A stretch of 31,739 bases of DNA from a virus: positions 1-31,739 of IMG/VR virus record IMGVR_UViG_3300020196_000151, one strand, 5' to 3'. The translations under genes and the position numbers were made by a program. Of the stretch, positions 6,934 through 14,125 are shown piece after piece (positions within the stretch are counted from its first letter, which is position 1; every line of letters starts with the position of its first letter). Below the pieces are notes generated by a model. The model worked only from the letters and a program-made list of their open reading frames with translations, did no database searches and was not told the DNA's origin.

Positions 6934-7412
6934 TAACTGTTCTTTTTTGGGCGCCCACGCTTACCTCCGGTCTTAACATACACTGTTGATTTTTTAAGTG
7001 CTGGATCCATTTTAGGTCTACCACGTTTACCACCAGTTGGTACATAAACTGTAGGTGTTTTCTTTAATGCTGGATCCATTTTTGGGCGACCACGTTTACC
7101 TTTTGGTTTATTTAATATAGCTTGTGCTTTTGCTTTACGTTTAAAATAACGTGGATGTACAATTAATGAATCTAAATAAAACGCTCGTACAGCACCATTT
7201 TCTTCTACACATTCATGACCACCATCTTTCCATCCTGGTGTATTTGGTTCATGTTTTTTACGGTAATAAAATTTAACACCAGGATCACTTTCATAATACA
7301 TGGCTGGTAATACCTCAATACCGTTTGTAAATTCTAGATATTGTTGTTCATCAGATTCCACCACATATGCTTTACGTGGTACAATGTTTGCTTCAATTTC
7401 AATTATTTTCAT
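6933..7412 (-). CDS. Triple AT-hook protein
   Basis: A 159-residue protein. Residues 1-95 form a compact domain (KAYVVESDEQQYLEF, then YYRKKHEPNTPGWKDGGHEC). Residues 96-159 form a basic tail with three AT-hooks, GKRGRPK at about 104-111, 127-134 and 149-156. The first two are each followed by MDPALKK and a TVYV spacer. AT-hooks bind the minor groove of AT-rich DNA, which suits this AT-rich genome. The tail is encoded by an imperfect 66-69 bp tandem repeat, so its copy number could vary. It sits between the small membrane-protein gene and the kinase. Roles in phage chromatin, transcription or host-nucleoid takeover are possible, but none is shown. Confidence 0.85.
   Translation of the reverse strand: MKIIEIEANIVPRKAYVVESDEQQYLEFTNGIEVLPAMYYESDPGVKFYYRKKHEPNTPGWKDGGHECVEENGAVRAFYLDSLIVHPRYFKRKAKAQAILNKPKGKRGRPKMDPALKKTPTVYVPTGGKRGRPKMDPALKKSTVYVKTGGKRGRPKKNS
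6942..7100 (-). repeat. Tandem repeat encoding AT-hooks
   Basis: Two full units (69 bp at 7032-7100 and 66 bp at 6966-7031) and one partial 24-bp unit (6942-6965) each begin GGTAA(A/G)CGTGG and encode GKRGRPK. The units differ at synonymous sites, so the array is not a very recent duplication. Confidence 0.85.
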
Positions 7413-7422
7413 AACGTGTTTT

Positions 7423-7584
7423 TTAAAGTTCTTCTACTATCCCAAGTAGTTCAGCTAATATAAATAATAATCCTGCTGTGGTGAAGCTCTGTCCTATTAA
7501 AGCAAGAGCCGCAAAAATTCTAATACAAGATTTAATAAAGCTGATCCAGAAGTGCCAATTTGTTTTACTTTCTTTTTGTTGCAT
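7423..7584 (-). CDS. Small membrane protein (53 aa)
   Basis: A short gene, ATG at 7584 and TAA at 7423. It encodes a 53-residue protein with a charged start (MQQKESKTNWHFW) and two adjoining hydrophobic segments: roughly 14-30 (ISFIKSCIRIFAALALI) and 36-48 (AGLLFILAELLG). The end is acidic (IVEEL). It fills the space between the AT-hook gene and the small gene at 7594, with nine bases to that gene's stop. Codon use and spacing match the neighbours. I recall similar small proteins annotated as hypothetical in Bacteroidota and their phages. Lysis, membrane remodelling or exclusion are possible, and none can be assigned. Confidence 0.75.
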   Translation of the reverse strand: MQQKESKTNWHFWISFIKSCIRIFAALALIGQSFTTAGLLFILAELLGIVEEL

Positions 7585-7593
7585 ATACTTTAT

Positions 7594-7803
7594 TTAAATG
7601 TCCCATTGTTCTAATATAGCCTCTTCACCTTGTTTTTGTTTGTTATACCAATCCAACACCATATCAATTTCTTCAGATGTTAGGTTATCAAACATATTTT
7701 CCAAATCATTAACCAGTTCAGGGTCAGCACTCTCATATTTGTCAATTTGATGATTGACCATGAGTTGTAAATTAATTGCTCTTTGAGCGTTTTCGGTGTA
7801 CAT
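7594..7803 (-). CDS. Small acidic protein, paralogue of the adjacent gene (69 aa)
   Basis: A 69-residue helical acidic protein starting MYTENAQRAINLQLMVNHQ. The frame can be extended three codons to a TTG, but the ATG at 7803 is preferred. The same ATG position is used in the neighbouring gene, and the shared leader ends exactly there (AAAATTGAAGGTTATG). A GAAGG a few bases upstream may act as a ribosome site, which is unusual in this window. Sequence pattern M-T-x3-Q-x-A-x2-L at the start and a later T-x2-E-x-D are shared with the next gene, suggesting an old duplication. It has its own early-type promoter. Function unknown; a small host-takeover protein is a guess. Confidence 0.75.
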   Translation of the reverse strand: MYTENAQRAINLQLMVNHQIDKYESADPELVNDLENMFDNLTSEEIDMVLDWYNKQKQGEEAILEQWDI

Positions 7804-7826
7804 AACCTTCAATTTTTATTATAATT

Positions 7827-7854
7827 AAATATAGTAAATGAATTGCGGTCAATC
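7827..7854 (-). promoter_or_regulatory. Early-type promoter, TTGACC - 13 nt - TATATTT
   Basis: The coding strand reads GATTGACCGC, then a TATATTT box 13 bases after TTGACC, then 23 bases to the ATG at 7803. The same elements and distances occur before the next gene (8071-8098). TATATTT fits the TAnnTTT part of the Bacteroidota -7 consensus TAnnTTTG. This contrasts with the box-only sites of the late genes. Confidence 0.65.
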
Positions 7855-8047
7855 AATAACCTCGTAATTTTATAACCGCTTTACGATATGTGTCATGTTC
7901 ATTCTCTGTCATATGACCAAACAATTCAAATATTTTACACTCTTTCTCATACAATTCATTAAACATCGGATGGTCAGCGGCCATATTTTCTAACGGCATT
8001 GTTTGAACAAATAAATCTAATGCTTCTTGTACTAATGGTGTGTTCAT
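7853..8047 (-). CDS. Small acidic protein, paralogue of the adjacent gene (64 aa)
   Basis: A 64-residue helical protein starting MNTPLVQEALDLFVQTMPL at the ATG at 8047. A TTG three codons upstream is in frame but less likely. It shares the start pattern and a C-terminal (L/M)T-x2-E-x-D motif with the gene at 7594-7803, and both have the same promoter and leader architecture. Its TGA stop overlaps the GATTGACC element of the next promoter. No known domain. Tandem small acidic genes under host-type promoters are typical of phage early regions that modify host functions, but that is context only. Confidence 0.75.
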   Translation of the reverse strand: MNTPLVQEALDLFVQTMPLENMAADHPMFNELYEKECKIFELFGHMTENEHDTYRKAVIKLRGY

Positions 8048-8070
8048 ATCTTTCAATTTTCTTATATAAT

Positions 8071-8098
8071 AAAGATATGTCGAGAGTCGCGGTCAATC
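8071..8098 (-). promoter_or_regulatory. Early-type promoter, TTGACC - 13 nt - TATCTTT
   Basis: The coding strand reads GATTGACCGC, 13 bases from TTGACC to TATCTTT, then 23 bases to the ATG at 8047. It is the second copy of the duplicated promoter-leader unit, and the leader ends AAAATTGAAAGATATG. TATCTTT also fits TAnnTTT. Confidence 0.65.
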
Positions 8099-8109
8099 TA
8101 GTTAAATAT

Positions 8110-9288
8110 TTAAAAATTAATCTGTCCCTGAATTCTTAAAAGTTTACCTTTTTGTAGATTGTCTTGTTTAACAAAGTCTTCAAATCGACGTTGTGAAATG
8201 GTATACATCATTACAAGTTCAAATTGCTTTATAGGTTGCCATTCTAAACCTATTTCTAATTCTTTTACGTTATAACTACGGGAATCAAGTTCATGTTTTT
8301 TACCACCATTATAAAAATGATATCTAGTAAAAGGAATTATTGTTTGATTATTTAATTTTTTCATGTAAGACGCCATTATATATCCTCCTGATAATGGCAT
8401 AGTAGAGATAGAATCTTTAATTTTATCAAATTGTGGACCACGGCCTACATTATATTCAGCTTGTATCCCAAATGGTTTAGGATATAAAATAAATGACATA
8501 GCCATTCGTTGATCTAGATAAGTCATATTTGAATTTATCTTGGTTCCATTTGATAGTTGATCCTTAGAAAATGTATATAGACCTCTATAGGCTTGGATTG
8601 ATGGTTCTATAATTTGGTTATTAAGTTGTATAGGCCACGTAAATCTAATTACTTTATGTAAATTATTATTTGCTTCCGGTCTATTAGCTGTTTGCCCATT
8701 GTATAATCCAATTCCAAAAATCCCATAATCACCACTTCCTTTTAGTCCATCTTTAACTAAATCGGCAAATAATTTTCTTTGCTTTGGTGGAGCCCAATAA
8801 AAAAAACCACCTATATCTCTTTCATTACTAACAGCACTATTTAATCCATCTGTTCTATCAAGTGGAAGTCGATTCTGACTTGATTGCATATTTTCAAACC
8901 CATACGGCACTTTACTTTGTCCTAATCGTATGCGAAATGAATTTGTTTTATCTAATCCTAAGTCAAAATAGGCATCACGTATTTGTCCAAAGTGTTGAGA
9001 AGATGATGAAGCATTACTTGCAAAGTCAGGTTGGATATAAAAATAAACACGTTGGTTTATTTGTCCTGAAAATATTAGCCTTAGTCGTCTAATAAAAAAT
9101 CCACTATTCTCTCCCCAGGATCTGTCGCATTGTTCACATCTTAATTTAGGATTAGTTTCAAAAAGCCTATTGTATCTAACTTGTGTATATCCTCTTAAAT
9201 TTATAGATTCGTACCATTTGTTAGTAGCTGTCTGACTGAAGGATAAAATTGGAGAGATTAATAGTAGAAAAAATAATAAATATTTCAA
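8110..9288 (-). CDS. Outer-membrane porin, phosphate-selective (OprO/OprP, Porin_O_P) type
   Basis: A 392-residue protein. Residues 1-19 (MKYLLFFLLLISPILSFSQ) form a Sec signal peptide of the style common in Bacteroidota. The mature part is a beta-barrel: LRGYTQVRYNRLF at about 31-43, FFIRRLRLIFSGQI near 64-77, RIRLGQSKVPYG near 119-130, many aromatic-ended strands, and a final strand ending QGQINF with a C-terminal Phe. This matches OprO/OprP-like porins in length and pattern; the substrate is not certain. The start codon is TTG (9286-9288), with no in-frame ATG nearby. The neighbours on both sides are phage genes. It probably inserts in the host outer membrane, altering nutrient uptake or receptor exposure. 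A bacterial gene captured by the phage is the simplest reading. Confidence 0.9.
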   Translation of the reverse strand: MKYLLFFLLLISPILSFSQTATNKWYESINLRGYTQVRYNRLFETNPKLRCEQCDRSWGENSGFFIRRLRLIFSGQINQRVYFYIQPDFASNASSSSQHFGQIRDAYFDLGLDKTNSFRIRLGQSKVPYGFENMQSSQNRLPLDRTDGLNSAVSNERDIGGFFYWAPPKQRKLFADLVKDGLKGSGDYGIFGIGLYNGQTANRPEANNNLHKVIRFTWPIQLNNQIIEPSIQAYRGLYTFSKDQLSNGTKINSNMTYLDQRMAMSFILYPKPFGIQAEYNVGRGPQFDKIKDSISTMPLSGGYIMASYMKKLNNQTIIPFTRYHFYNGGKKHELDSRSYNVKELEIGLEWQPIKQFELVMMYTISQRRFEDFVKQDNLQKGKLLRIQGQINF

Positions 9289-9291
9289 CAG

Positions 9292-9318
9292 AGTGATTTT
9301 TAATTCACTTATACGTAT
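9292..9318. promoter_or_regulatory. Inverted repeats upstream of the porin gene
   Basis: The 37-base gap before the porin holds two symmetrical elements. One is AGTGA with an 8-base spacer and TCACT (9292-9309). The other is the 8-bp palindrome ATACGTAT (9311-9318). They could be operator half-sites for porin control. The short lengths make chance a fair alternative. Confidence 0.3.
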
Positions 9319-9325
9319 GACGTTT

Positions 9326-10114
9326 TTAATCGGTCTTTATTTTAACACTCACAGGTAATGATTCCGTCATAGGCTTGAAATTTGGGTTTTCAAGTTTATA
9401 TATCTTATAGATATTCATAAACATTTCAAAATTAGTTTCAATATCACTTATAACTTTTAATTCCCATCCTTTACCTTGTATTTTATCTTTTTTACCTTCA
9501 CTACGTGTGTTAGCTTTCAACCATAAAATACCTGTTTCTTCTATTTTATCAGTATGTGTTTCATTCCATGCTTTAGAGTAAGCAGCTAATTGTAAGTCAT
9601 ATGATGTATGGAGTGAGTTAGATGTTTTAATATCTAATAACCATAATTTTTTATCCATTCTAACAATTAAGTCAGCTGTACCAGCATACTTATGTTCATC
9701 AGAAAATAAATGATATTCACTCACTATAAGTTCTGGTTTGTATGTGTTCCAAAATTCAGCAAATTTTAAAATCATTTTCCATACATCCATACTATATTCT
9801 GCTCTACCATCTTCATTTAACCAATTAATTTCTTCTCCATTTAAAAAACAATCTATAGCTGTATGTACTTGAGTACCTTCAGCAGCTGCTTTAGAGGCAA
9901 TAATATCACTATTATGCCCTACATCTTTAAGCCAATTATGGAAAAATTGATTTTTAGGAAAATAATTTAATATTGATGTTACTGATGGATAATATTCTTC
10001 TCCACGTCTATAAAAACGAGAGTCTAATACATTTACTTGCCTATCTCCTTCATTGTAATCTACAATGCGTTTGATTTTTGGGTCTTTAATGATGTTGACG
10101 TTTCTATCAATCAT
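9326..10114 (-). CDS. PD-(D/E)XK nuclease, RecB/Cas4-like
   Basis: A 262-residue protein. The catalytic core is visible: GTADLI at 145-150 (Asp148), LLDIKTS at 159-165 (Asp161, Lys163) and QLAAYSKAW at 175-183. That is the motif order of RecB-family exonucleases (PDDEXK_1). An N-terminal helical part contains SVTSILNYFPK. No Cys cluster is seen, so it lacks the iron-sulphur site of Cas4 proper. It overlaps the primase stop/start as ATGA, which places it with DNA replication. A role in recombination, end processing or host DNA degradation is likely; the exact substrate is unknown. Confidence 0.85.
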   Translation of the reverse strand: MIDRNVNIIKDPKIKRIVDYNEGDRQVNVLDSRFYRRGEEYYPSVTSILNYFPKNQFFHNWLKDVGHNSDIIASKAAAEGTQVHTAIDCFLNGEEINWLNEDGRAEYSMDVWKMILKFAEFWNTYKPELIVSEYHLFSDEHKYAGTADLIVRMDKKLWLLDIKTSNSLHTSYDLQLAAYSKAWNETHTDKIEETGILWLKANTRSEGKKDKIQGKGWELKVISDIETNFEMFMNIYKIYKLENPNFKPMTESLPVSVKIKTD

Positions 10115-11046
10115 GCTAATTCTAGCTTTTTGTATATTAGTTCACCTAGAGATAACTGCTCGGCTTCATGAACTAATTTGGTGAATTTTTCGAAGCCCAT
10201 TTCTGATGGATCTTTGTCTTGTAGATCCACTAAATAAACATCTTTGCCTAAGTTAAGAAGTTCCTCAGCATATTTTAAAGCATCTTTTAAAGCATCCCTA
10301 TCTAAAGACACATATACTGTTTTTACATTATTTTGAACTAGTTTCAACATTAATGCTTTAGAAAATGTTTTTCCAAGTAATGGTATAGCATTACGTTTAA
10401 TAGCAATAGCATCAAAAATACCTTCACATAATATAACAGGTACATTCCAATTAATAAAATATTCTAGTCCTATAATCTCATTTTTATTACATTTAGGAGC
10501 ATCATATTTTTTCTTAGAGTCTGGATTAATGTCTCTGGCTATAAAATAATTTAAGTCACCATTAACATCATATGATGGTATTATAACTCTACCCTCATAC
10601 CTGCCTTCTTCACAATATCCTATATTATACTTAAGGATATCTGATTTAGTAATACCTCGTTTTTTTAAATATGCTAAAACGTGTTTAGCCATAATATCAG
10701 TACGAGATATATTAATTAGTGGTTTATATTCTTTAGGTAATTCAACTTTAGTTTTGTCACTAACAGTTTCCTCTTTTTGTGTATAACCAAGTATTGATTT
10801 TAATTCAGCTATTTTTTCAGGAATAACTTTTATTTTCTTAAATAAACCAATCAGTGTTCTTCCTTTTTTATTACACACCCAACAATGCCATGGATTTTCT
10901 CCTTTCATATTAGGTACCATGTTCACCTCTAGTTTTGGCTTATGGTGGTTGCAAAAAGGACATTTATACGCATAGTTATTACTACTTGTTTCTTTTCCTT
11001 TTCCTAATACACTATTTACTGTATGCAGTAGGGCCGCATTAATCAT
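10111..11046 (-). CDS. DNA primase, zinc finger plus TOPRIM (T4 gp61-type)
   Basis: A 311-residue protein. A CHC2-like zinc ribbon is formed by Cys29/Cys32 (CPFC) and Cys55/Cys58 (CWVC), with the conserved GRTLIGLFK after it. A TOPRIM domain spans about 200-285: VILCEGIFDA with Glu208, and VYVSLDRDAL with Asp249 and Asp251. The length is close to T4 gp61 (about 340). It would make RNA primers at the replication fork with the replicative helicase, which is outside this window. It is translationally coupled to the nuclease. The start ATG at 11046 follows an A/T-rich leader without a clear late box. Confidence 0.9.
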   Translation of the reverse strand: MINAALLHTVNSVLGKGKETSSNNYAYKCPFCNHHKPKLEVNMVPNMKGENPWHCWVCNKKGRTLIGLFKKIKVIPEKIAELKSILGYTQKEETVSDKTKVELPKEYKPLINISRTDIMAKHVLAYLKKRGITKSDILKYNIGYCEEGRYEGRVIIPSYDVNGDLNYFIARDINPDSKKKYDAPKCNKNEIIGLEYFINWNVPVILCEGIFDAIAIKRNAIPLLGKTFSKALMLKLVQNNVKTVYVSLDRDALKDALKYAEELLNLGKDVYLVDLQDKDPSEMGFEKFTKLVHEAEQLSLGELIYKKLELA

Positions 11047-11073
11047 AACTAATAATATAGTTAAAATATTTTA

Positions 11074-11502
11074 TTAAACCAAATCTTTAGTGAAAAACTT
11101 ACCTAGTATATTGTCATTATAGCTGTTAGTTCCTGGGATTAAACACTCATACTTACATTGATAATGCATTTCATAGTATGTGAGTTGTTTTTTAGTTTTA
11201 CAAGGCATAAGTATCATACACTCAAAAAACATTGGACTTAGTTCATTAATATCATTGAGTAATTCTTTTGATGAACCCCAATATGTTTTCCAGTCACTTT
11301 CAACACGAATAACTTCATGTGTTGGTTTGCGGCCTGGAGTTGGTGGTAATTCAGCGAGTTGTTTTTTGGTTAGTTTTTTCTTTTTGTTGTACCAAAAATA
11401 CTTTTTACCAACATAAAATTTACCATCTGTTAAATTAGTGATTTTGTAAACAAAACCAATGTAGTCTTCAGGATTTAATTTATCCCAGTAGTTCCATTTC
11501 AT
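11074..11502 (-). CDS. GIY-YIG-type endonuclease
   Basis: A 142-residue protein. GFVYKITNLTDGKFYVGKK near 16-34 is the GIY-x10-YIG signature in the form GFVY...FYVG. WKTYWGSS near 71-78 and a following helix with YYEMHYQ (about 109-115, Glu as likely metal ligand) complete the core. The single short domain could be a free-standing homing endonuclease or a phage DNA-degrading enzyme. It does not look like T4 DenA outside the core. It has its own ATATTTAT box and sits between the primase and the tail structural block, a common place for a homing gene. No intron is visible around it. Confidence 0.75.
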   Translation of the reverse strand: MKWNYWDKLNPEDYIGFVYKITNLTDGKFYVGKKYFWYNKKKKLTKKQLAELPPTPGRKPTHEVIRVESDWKTYWGSSKELLNDINELSPMFFECMILMPCKTKKQLTYYEMHYQCKYECLIPGTNSYNDNILGKFFTKDLV

Positions 11503-11515
11503 AACATTATTTTAT

Positions 11516-11523
11516 ATAAATAT
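11516..11523 (-). promoter_or_regulatory. Putative late promoter box ATATTTATA
   Basis: The coding strand reads AATATTTATATAAAAT, 13 bases upstream of the GIY-YIG gene ATG at 11502. The longer form ATATTTATATAAAA is shared with the sites at 14812 and 29356. Confidence 0.5.
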
Positions 11524-11536
11524 TAAAAATAGATGT

Positions 11537-11953
11537 TTAGATAGATGATGATAATGGAATATCTTTAAAATTAATATCCCATTTGATCAAAAATGTCATA
11601 TCAGTATTTGATGAGATAGGAATTGGAGTTGCCATTTTACCAACAGCTAATAAATCATTAGTATCATTATATAAACCAACAGTAGACACATATGGTGAAA
11701 ACTCTGAACCTGAAATAGATCCAGTAGTGAAATCTTTTAATATACCATAATTATTTTCTGATGTTGTATAAACAATATTTCCATTAATTGATGAACTATA
11801 TGGTGTTAATATACCTTGTGAACCTGATAATAATGTTGGATTATATGATGTATTAAATTCATAGTCTTTTATAGTACATTTGATAAAAGTCTCATAAACA
11901 ACATGGTTGTTTTTAAAACTAACATCAAAATTTGGTACTATAGTTCTAATCAT
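11537..11953 (-). CDS. Tail/fibre structural protein with C-terminal module shared with a neighbour
   Basis: A 138-residue, beta-rich, Ser/Asn/Thr-rich protein. The C-terminal half (YVSTVGLYNDTNDLLAVGKM, then DMTFLIKWDI) matches the end of the 344-residue protein two genes upstream ([20 protein letters not shown], then LLLRVKLDF). The two therefore share a structural domain of about 45 residues. The gene closes the tail block: the next gene on the minus strand is the GIY-YIG nuclease behind its own promoter box. A virion role is inferred from context and composition; the exact position in the tail is unknown. Confidence 0.75.
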   Translation of the reverse strand: MIRTIVPNFDVSFKNNHVVYETFIKCTIKDYEFNTSYNPTLLSGSQGILTPYSSSINGNIVYTTSENNYGILKDFTTGSISGSEFSPYVSTVGLYNDTNDLLAVGKMATPIPISSNTDMTFLIKWDINFKDIPLSSSI

Positions 11954-11972
11954 TTTATTTTTATTAAATAAA

Positions 11973-13073
11973 TTAACATTGAGCTTGAGATTGTATAGTT
12001 AATCCACCAAAACTTTCTGTTCCATCAATTAAACATCCTGTGCCTACAGTTCCACCTGGACTAACTGTAGTTCCAGTTGGATTTCCATTACAATCTGTGG
12101 CACTCCAAGTAATACTACCACCCGCGTTGTTTACTAAAGTATAAGCTGTACATGTAGGTATTGGTGTTTCTGTTGGTGTTGGTGTTATTGTAGGGGTTGG
12201 AGTTATTGTAGGTGTTGCTGTAGGTGTTGCGGTTGGTGTTGCAGTTGGTGTTGCAGTTGGTGTTGGAGTTATTGTAGGTGTTGCGGTTGGTGTTGCAGTT
12301 GGTGTTGCAGTTGGTGCTACAGTTGGTGTAGGTGTTGCAGTTGGTGTTGCAGTTGGTGTTGCAGTTGGTGTAGCTGTAGGAGTGGATGTTGGTGTTGATG
12401 TTGGAGTAGGAGTTGGAGTAGGAGTTGGAGTGGGAGTAGGAGTTGGGGTTGGCATAAATCCATCAGGAATTATACTTAATACAGCTATATTTTGCTCATA
12501 AAATACATTACCAATATATGAACTTTGAGATAGTAATGTTCCAATAGATGAACTCACATTACTACCACTAAAACGTAAATTATAATTTCCATCATCAAAA
12601 ATTTTATAAGTAGCTGATGAAGCACTTATATATGATAATTCTAAAGTAGTTGGTAATATTTTATCACCAGTTAATTGGCGTGGGAAATTAATAACATAAA
12701 TTAATGATCCATTTCCAGTTGGAAAAAATTTTATTGTATCTAAATTACCTAATTCAATAAATCCATTATAATATGAAGATGTAGATAAAGTACCATCATT
12801 AAAAATAGTACCTTGCATTGAACTTGTATTAACATATGTTGGTAAAAAGTTAGGATAATAAGTTGTGTTTATCATGTCATAAACTAAACGATCATATTGA
12901 CCATTAGTCTCAAGCTCATTATGTGGATCAAATAATGAACTAGTGAACTTAACACCTGCATTTACTGTGATTTGAAAGTCAGTTAAAGACCCAGATAATA
13001 TATTCCAGCTTTTATTTGCTGTATATGGAACTACAAATGAGTCTGATACATTAATTCGTTTAAACACTGACAT
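11973..13073 (-). CDS. Putative tail-fibre/adhesin with long Thr-Pro repeat
   Basis: A 366-residue protein in three parts. Residues 1-206 are a beta-rich domain ([26 protein letters not shown]-like strands). Residues 207-306 are an almost pure Pro-Thr repeat (PTPTPT, then PTATPT and PTITPT). Residues 307-366 form a small Cys-containing domain ([17 protein letters not shown], ending IQSQAQC) with four cysteines, at residues 307, 325, 345 and 366. A stiff extended Pro-Thr stalk carrying a terminal domain suggests a fibre or adhesin that reaches out from the tail. The repeat encodes an obvious slippage-prone tract. It lies ten bases from the upstream structural gene. Confidence 0.8.
   Translation of the reverse strand: MSVFKRINVSDSFVVPYTANKSWNILSGSLTDFQITVNAGVKFTSSLFDPHNELETNGQYDRLVYDMINTTYYPNFLPTYVNTSSMQGTIFNDGTLSTSSYYNGFIELGNLDTIKFFPTGNGSLIYVINFPRQLTGDKILPTTLELSYISASSATYKIFDDGNYNLRFSGSNVSSSIGTLLSQSSYIGNVFYEQNIAVLSIIPDGFMPTPTPTPTPTPTPTPTPTSTPTSTPTATPTATPTATPTATPTPTVAPTATPTATPTATPTITPTPTATPTATPTATPTATPTITPTPTITPTPTETPIPTCTAYTLVNNAGGSITWSATDCNGNPTGTTVSPGGTVGTGCLIDGTESFGGLTIQSQAQC
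12155..12452 (-). repeat. Minisatellite encoding (PT)n / (PTAT)n
   Basis: About 300 bp of imperfect 6- and 12-bp units (coding-strand ACTCCT and ACTGCAACACCA types) make the Pro-Thr stalk. Interruptions with Ile, Ser, Val and Glu codons break the array. Length variation by in-frame slippage would alter stalk length without frameshift. Confidence 0.9.
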
Positions 13074-13083
13074 TGGCAGAACA

Positions 13084-14118
13084 TTAGAAATCTAATTTAA
13101 CACGTAATAATAATTCTTTAGTAAAATCTTTTATTAATGGTTTGTTTAATTTAGCAACAGCAATTAAATCACCAACATTATTATACATACCTACAGTTGT
13201 TATAAATGTCTGTGGATTATAAATTAATGATGTATATAATAAATTACCATTTGAATCAATCACAGTTGGATTAGTAGTGTAATTATTATCAGCATTTTTA
13301 ACACGTACAAAGAAATAACGTGATGAAATAGTTTCATAGTTTTGTAAACGGAAACTAGCTCCTGATTTTAATAAATCAAATGTTTTTCTATTATTATAAT
13401 TAAAAGATGGATTAGCTGAAGCCACAGTATTGGAACTATCTTCATTCCAAGTCACATTTAAACCACCTAAACTACCTACTGGATTAGCTAAAGCACGTGG
13501 GTTTAATATGATTAATCCTTCATCAGGAATCATCAATCCATAAGAACCACTTACAGTATAATTTGAAGAAAAAACACTATCAAAAGATCCACTTAATAAT
13601 TGATAAACACGACATGTACCAATATAAGTTGCTGTGGATGTGACAGTTGAATCATCAGTTAATTTTAAAACATTACTACCAGTAGCTAATGTTAATGTTA
13701 TTGAACCAGGATTAAATGATTCTTTAAAACGTGCTCTGTTAATTGATAATACAATAATATCTTTAGATGTATTAACTGATGATCCAAATGTTATATTTGT
13801 ATTTTCATCTCCATAAAGTAATGTTCTAAATTGTCCATAGATATCTCTAGTAGGAGTTTTATCAATAATAGATGGATTAAAATAAGCTGAGCCTGAGCCA
13901 CTTACATGTCCATAAGCTATAGAAAATTGAATTTCAGCACTAGAATCAGATGAAGATGTTTGATAAACATCTAAATAAAATTTACCTGGAGTTGAAGCTT
14001 CTTGAGTTGAACTTGAATGAAAAGTAGTTAAAGTAGTTACATTTCCAGTCCACATTGGAGAAATTGAAACATCTGAACTTATTACTGAGTCTTCAGGATT
14101 AAATGCTATAAATGACAT
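13084..14118 (-). CDS. Tail/fibre structural protein
   Basis: A 344-residue beta-rich protein, rich in Ser, Thr and Asn, with no signal peptide. [17 protein letters not shown] near 96-112 and [17 protein letters not shown] near 122-138 resemble a conserved structural family of marine phages. The C-terminal 45 residues are shared with the small protein at 11537-11953. It stands between the 222-residue conserved structural protein and the Pro-Thr-stalk protein. The role is inferred as a tail appendage or baseplate periphery. It contains no enzymatic motif that I can see. Confidence 0.75.
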   Translation of the reverse strand: MSFIAFNPEDSVISSDVSISPMWTGNVTTLTTFHSSSTQEASTPGKFYLDVYQTSSSDSSAEIQFSIAYGHVSGSGSAYFNPSIIDKTPTRDIYGQFRTLLYGDENTNITFGSSVNTSKDIIVLSINRARFKESFNPGSITLTLATGSNVLKLTDDSTVTSTATYIGTCRVYQLLSGSFDSVFSSNYTVSGSYGLMIPDEGLIILNPRALANPVGSLGGLNVTWNEDSSNTVASANPSFNYNNRKTFDLLKSGASFRLQNYETISSRYFFVRVKNADNNYTTNPTVIDSNGNLLYTSLIYNPQTFITTVGMYNNVGDLIAVAKLNKPLIKDFTKELLLRVKLDF

Positions 14119-14125
14119 ATATTAA

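Noticed and set aside
9326-10114. Cas4 and therefore a CRISPR-related function
   Set aside because: The Cys cluster of Cas4 is missing and no CRISPR features are nearby; a phage RecB-like nuclease is simpler.
11074-11502. T4 DenA (endonuclease II) identity for the GIY-YIG gene
   Set aside because: Length is similar, but sequence outside the GIY-YIG core does not resemble DenA as I remember it.
12155-12452. Regular repeats resembling a CRISPR array
   Set aside because: The repeats are short, imperfect, contiguous and coding for Pro-Thr, with no spacers.
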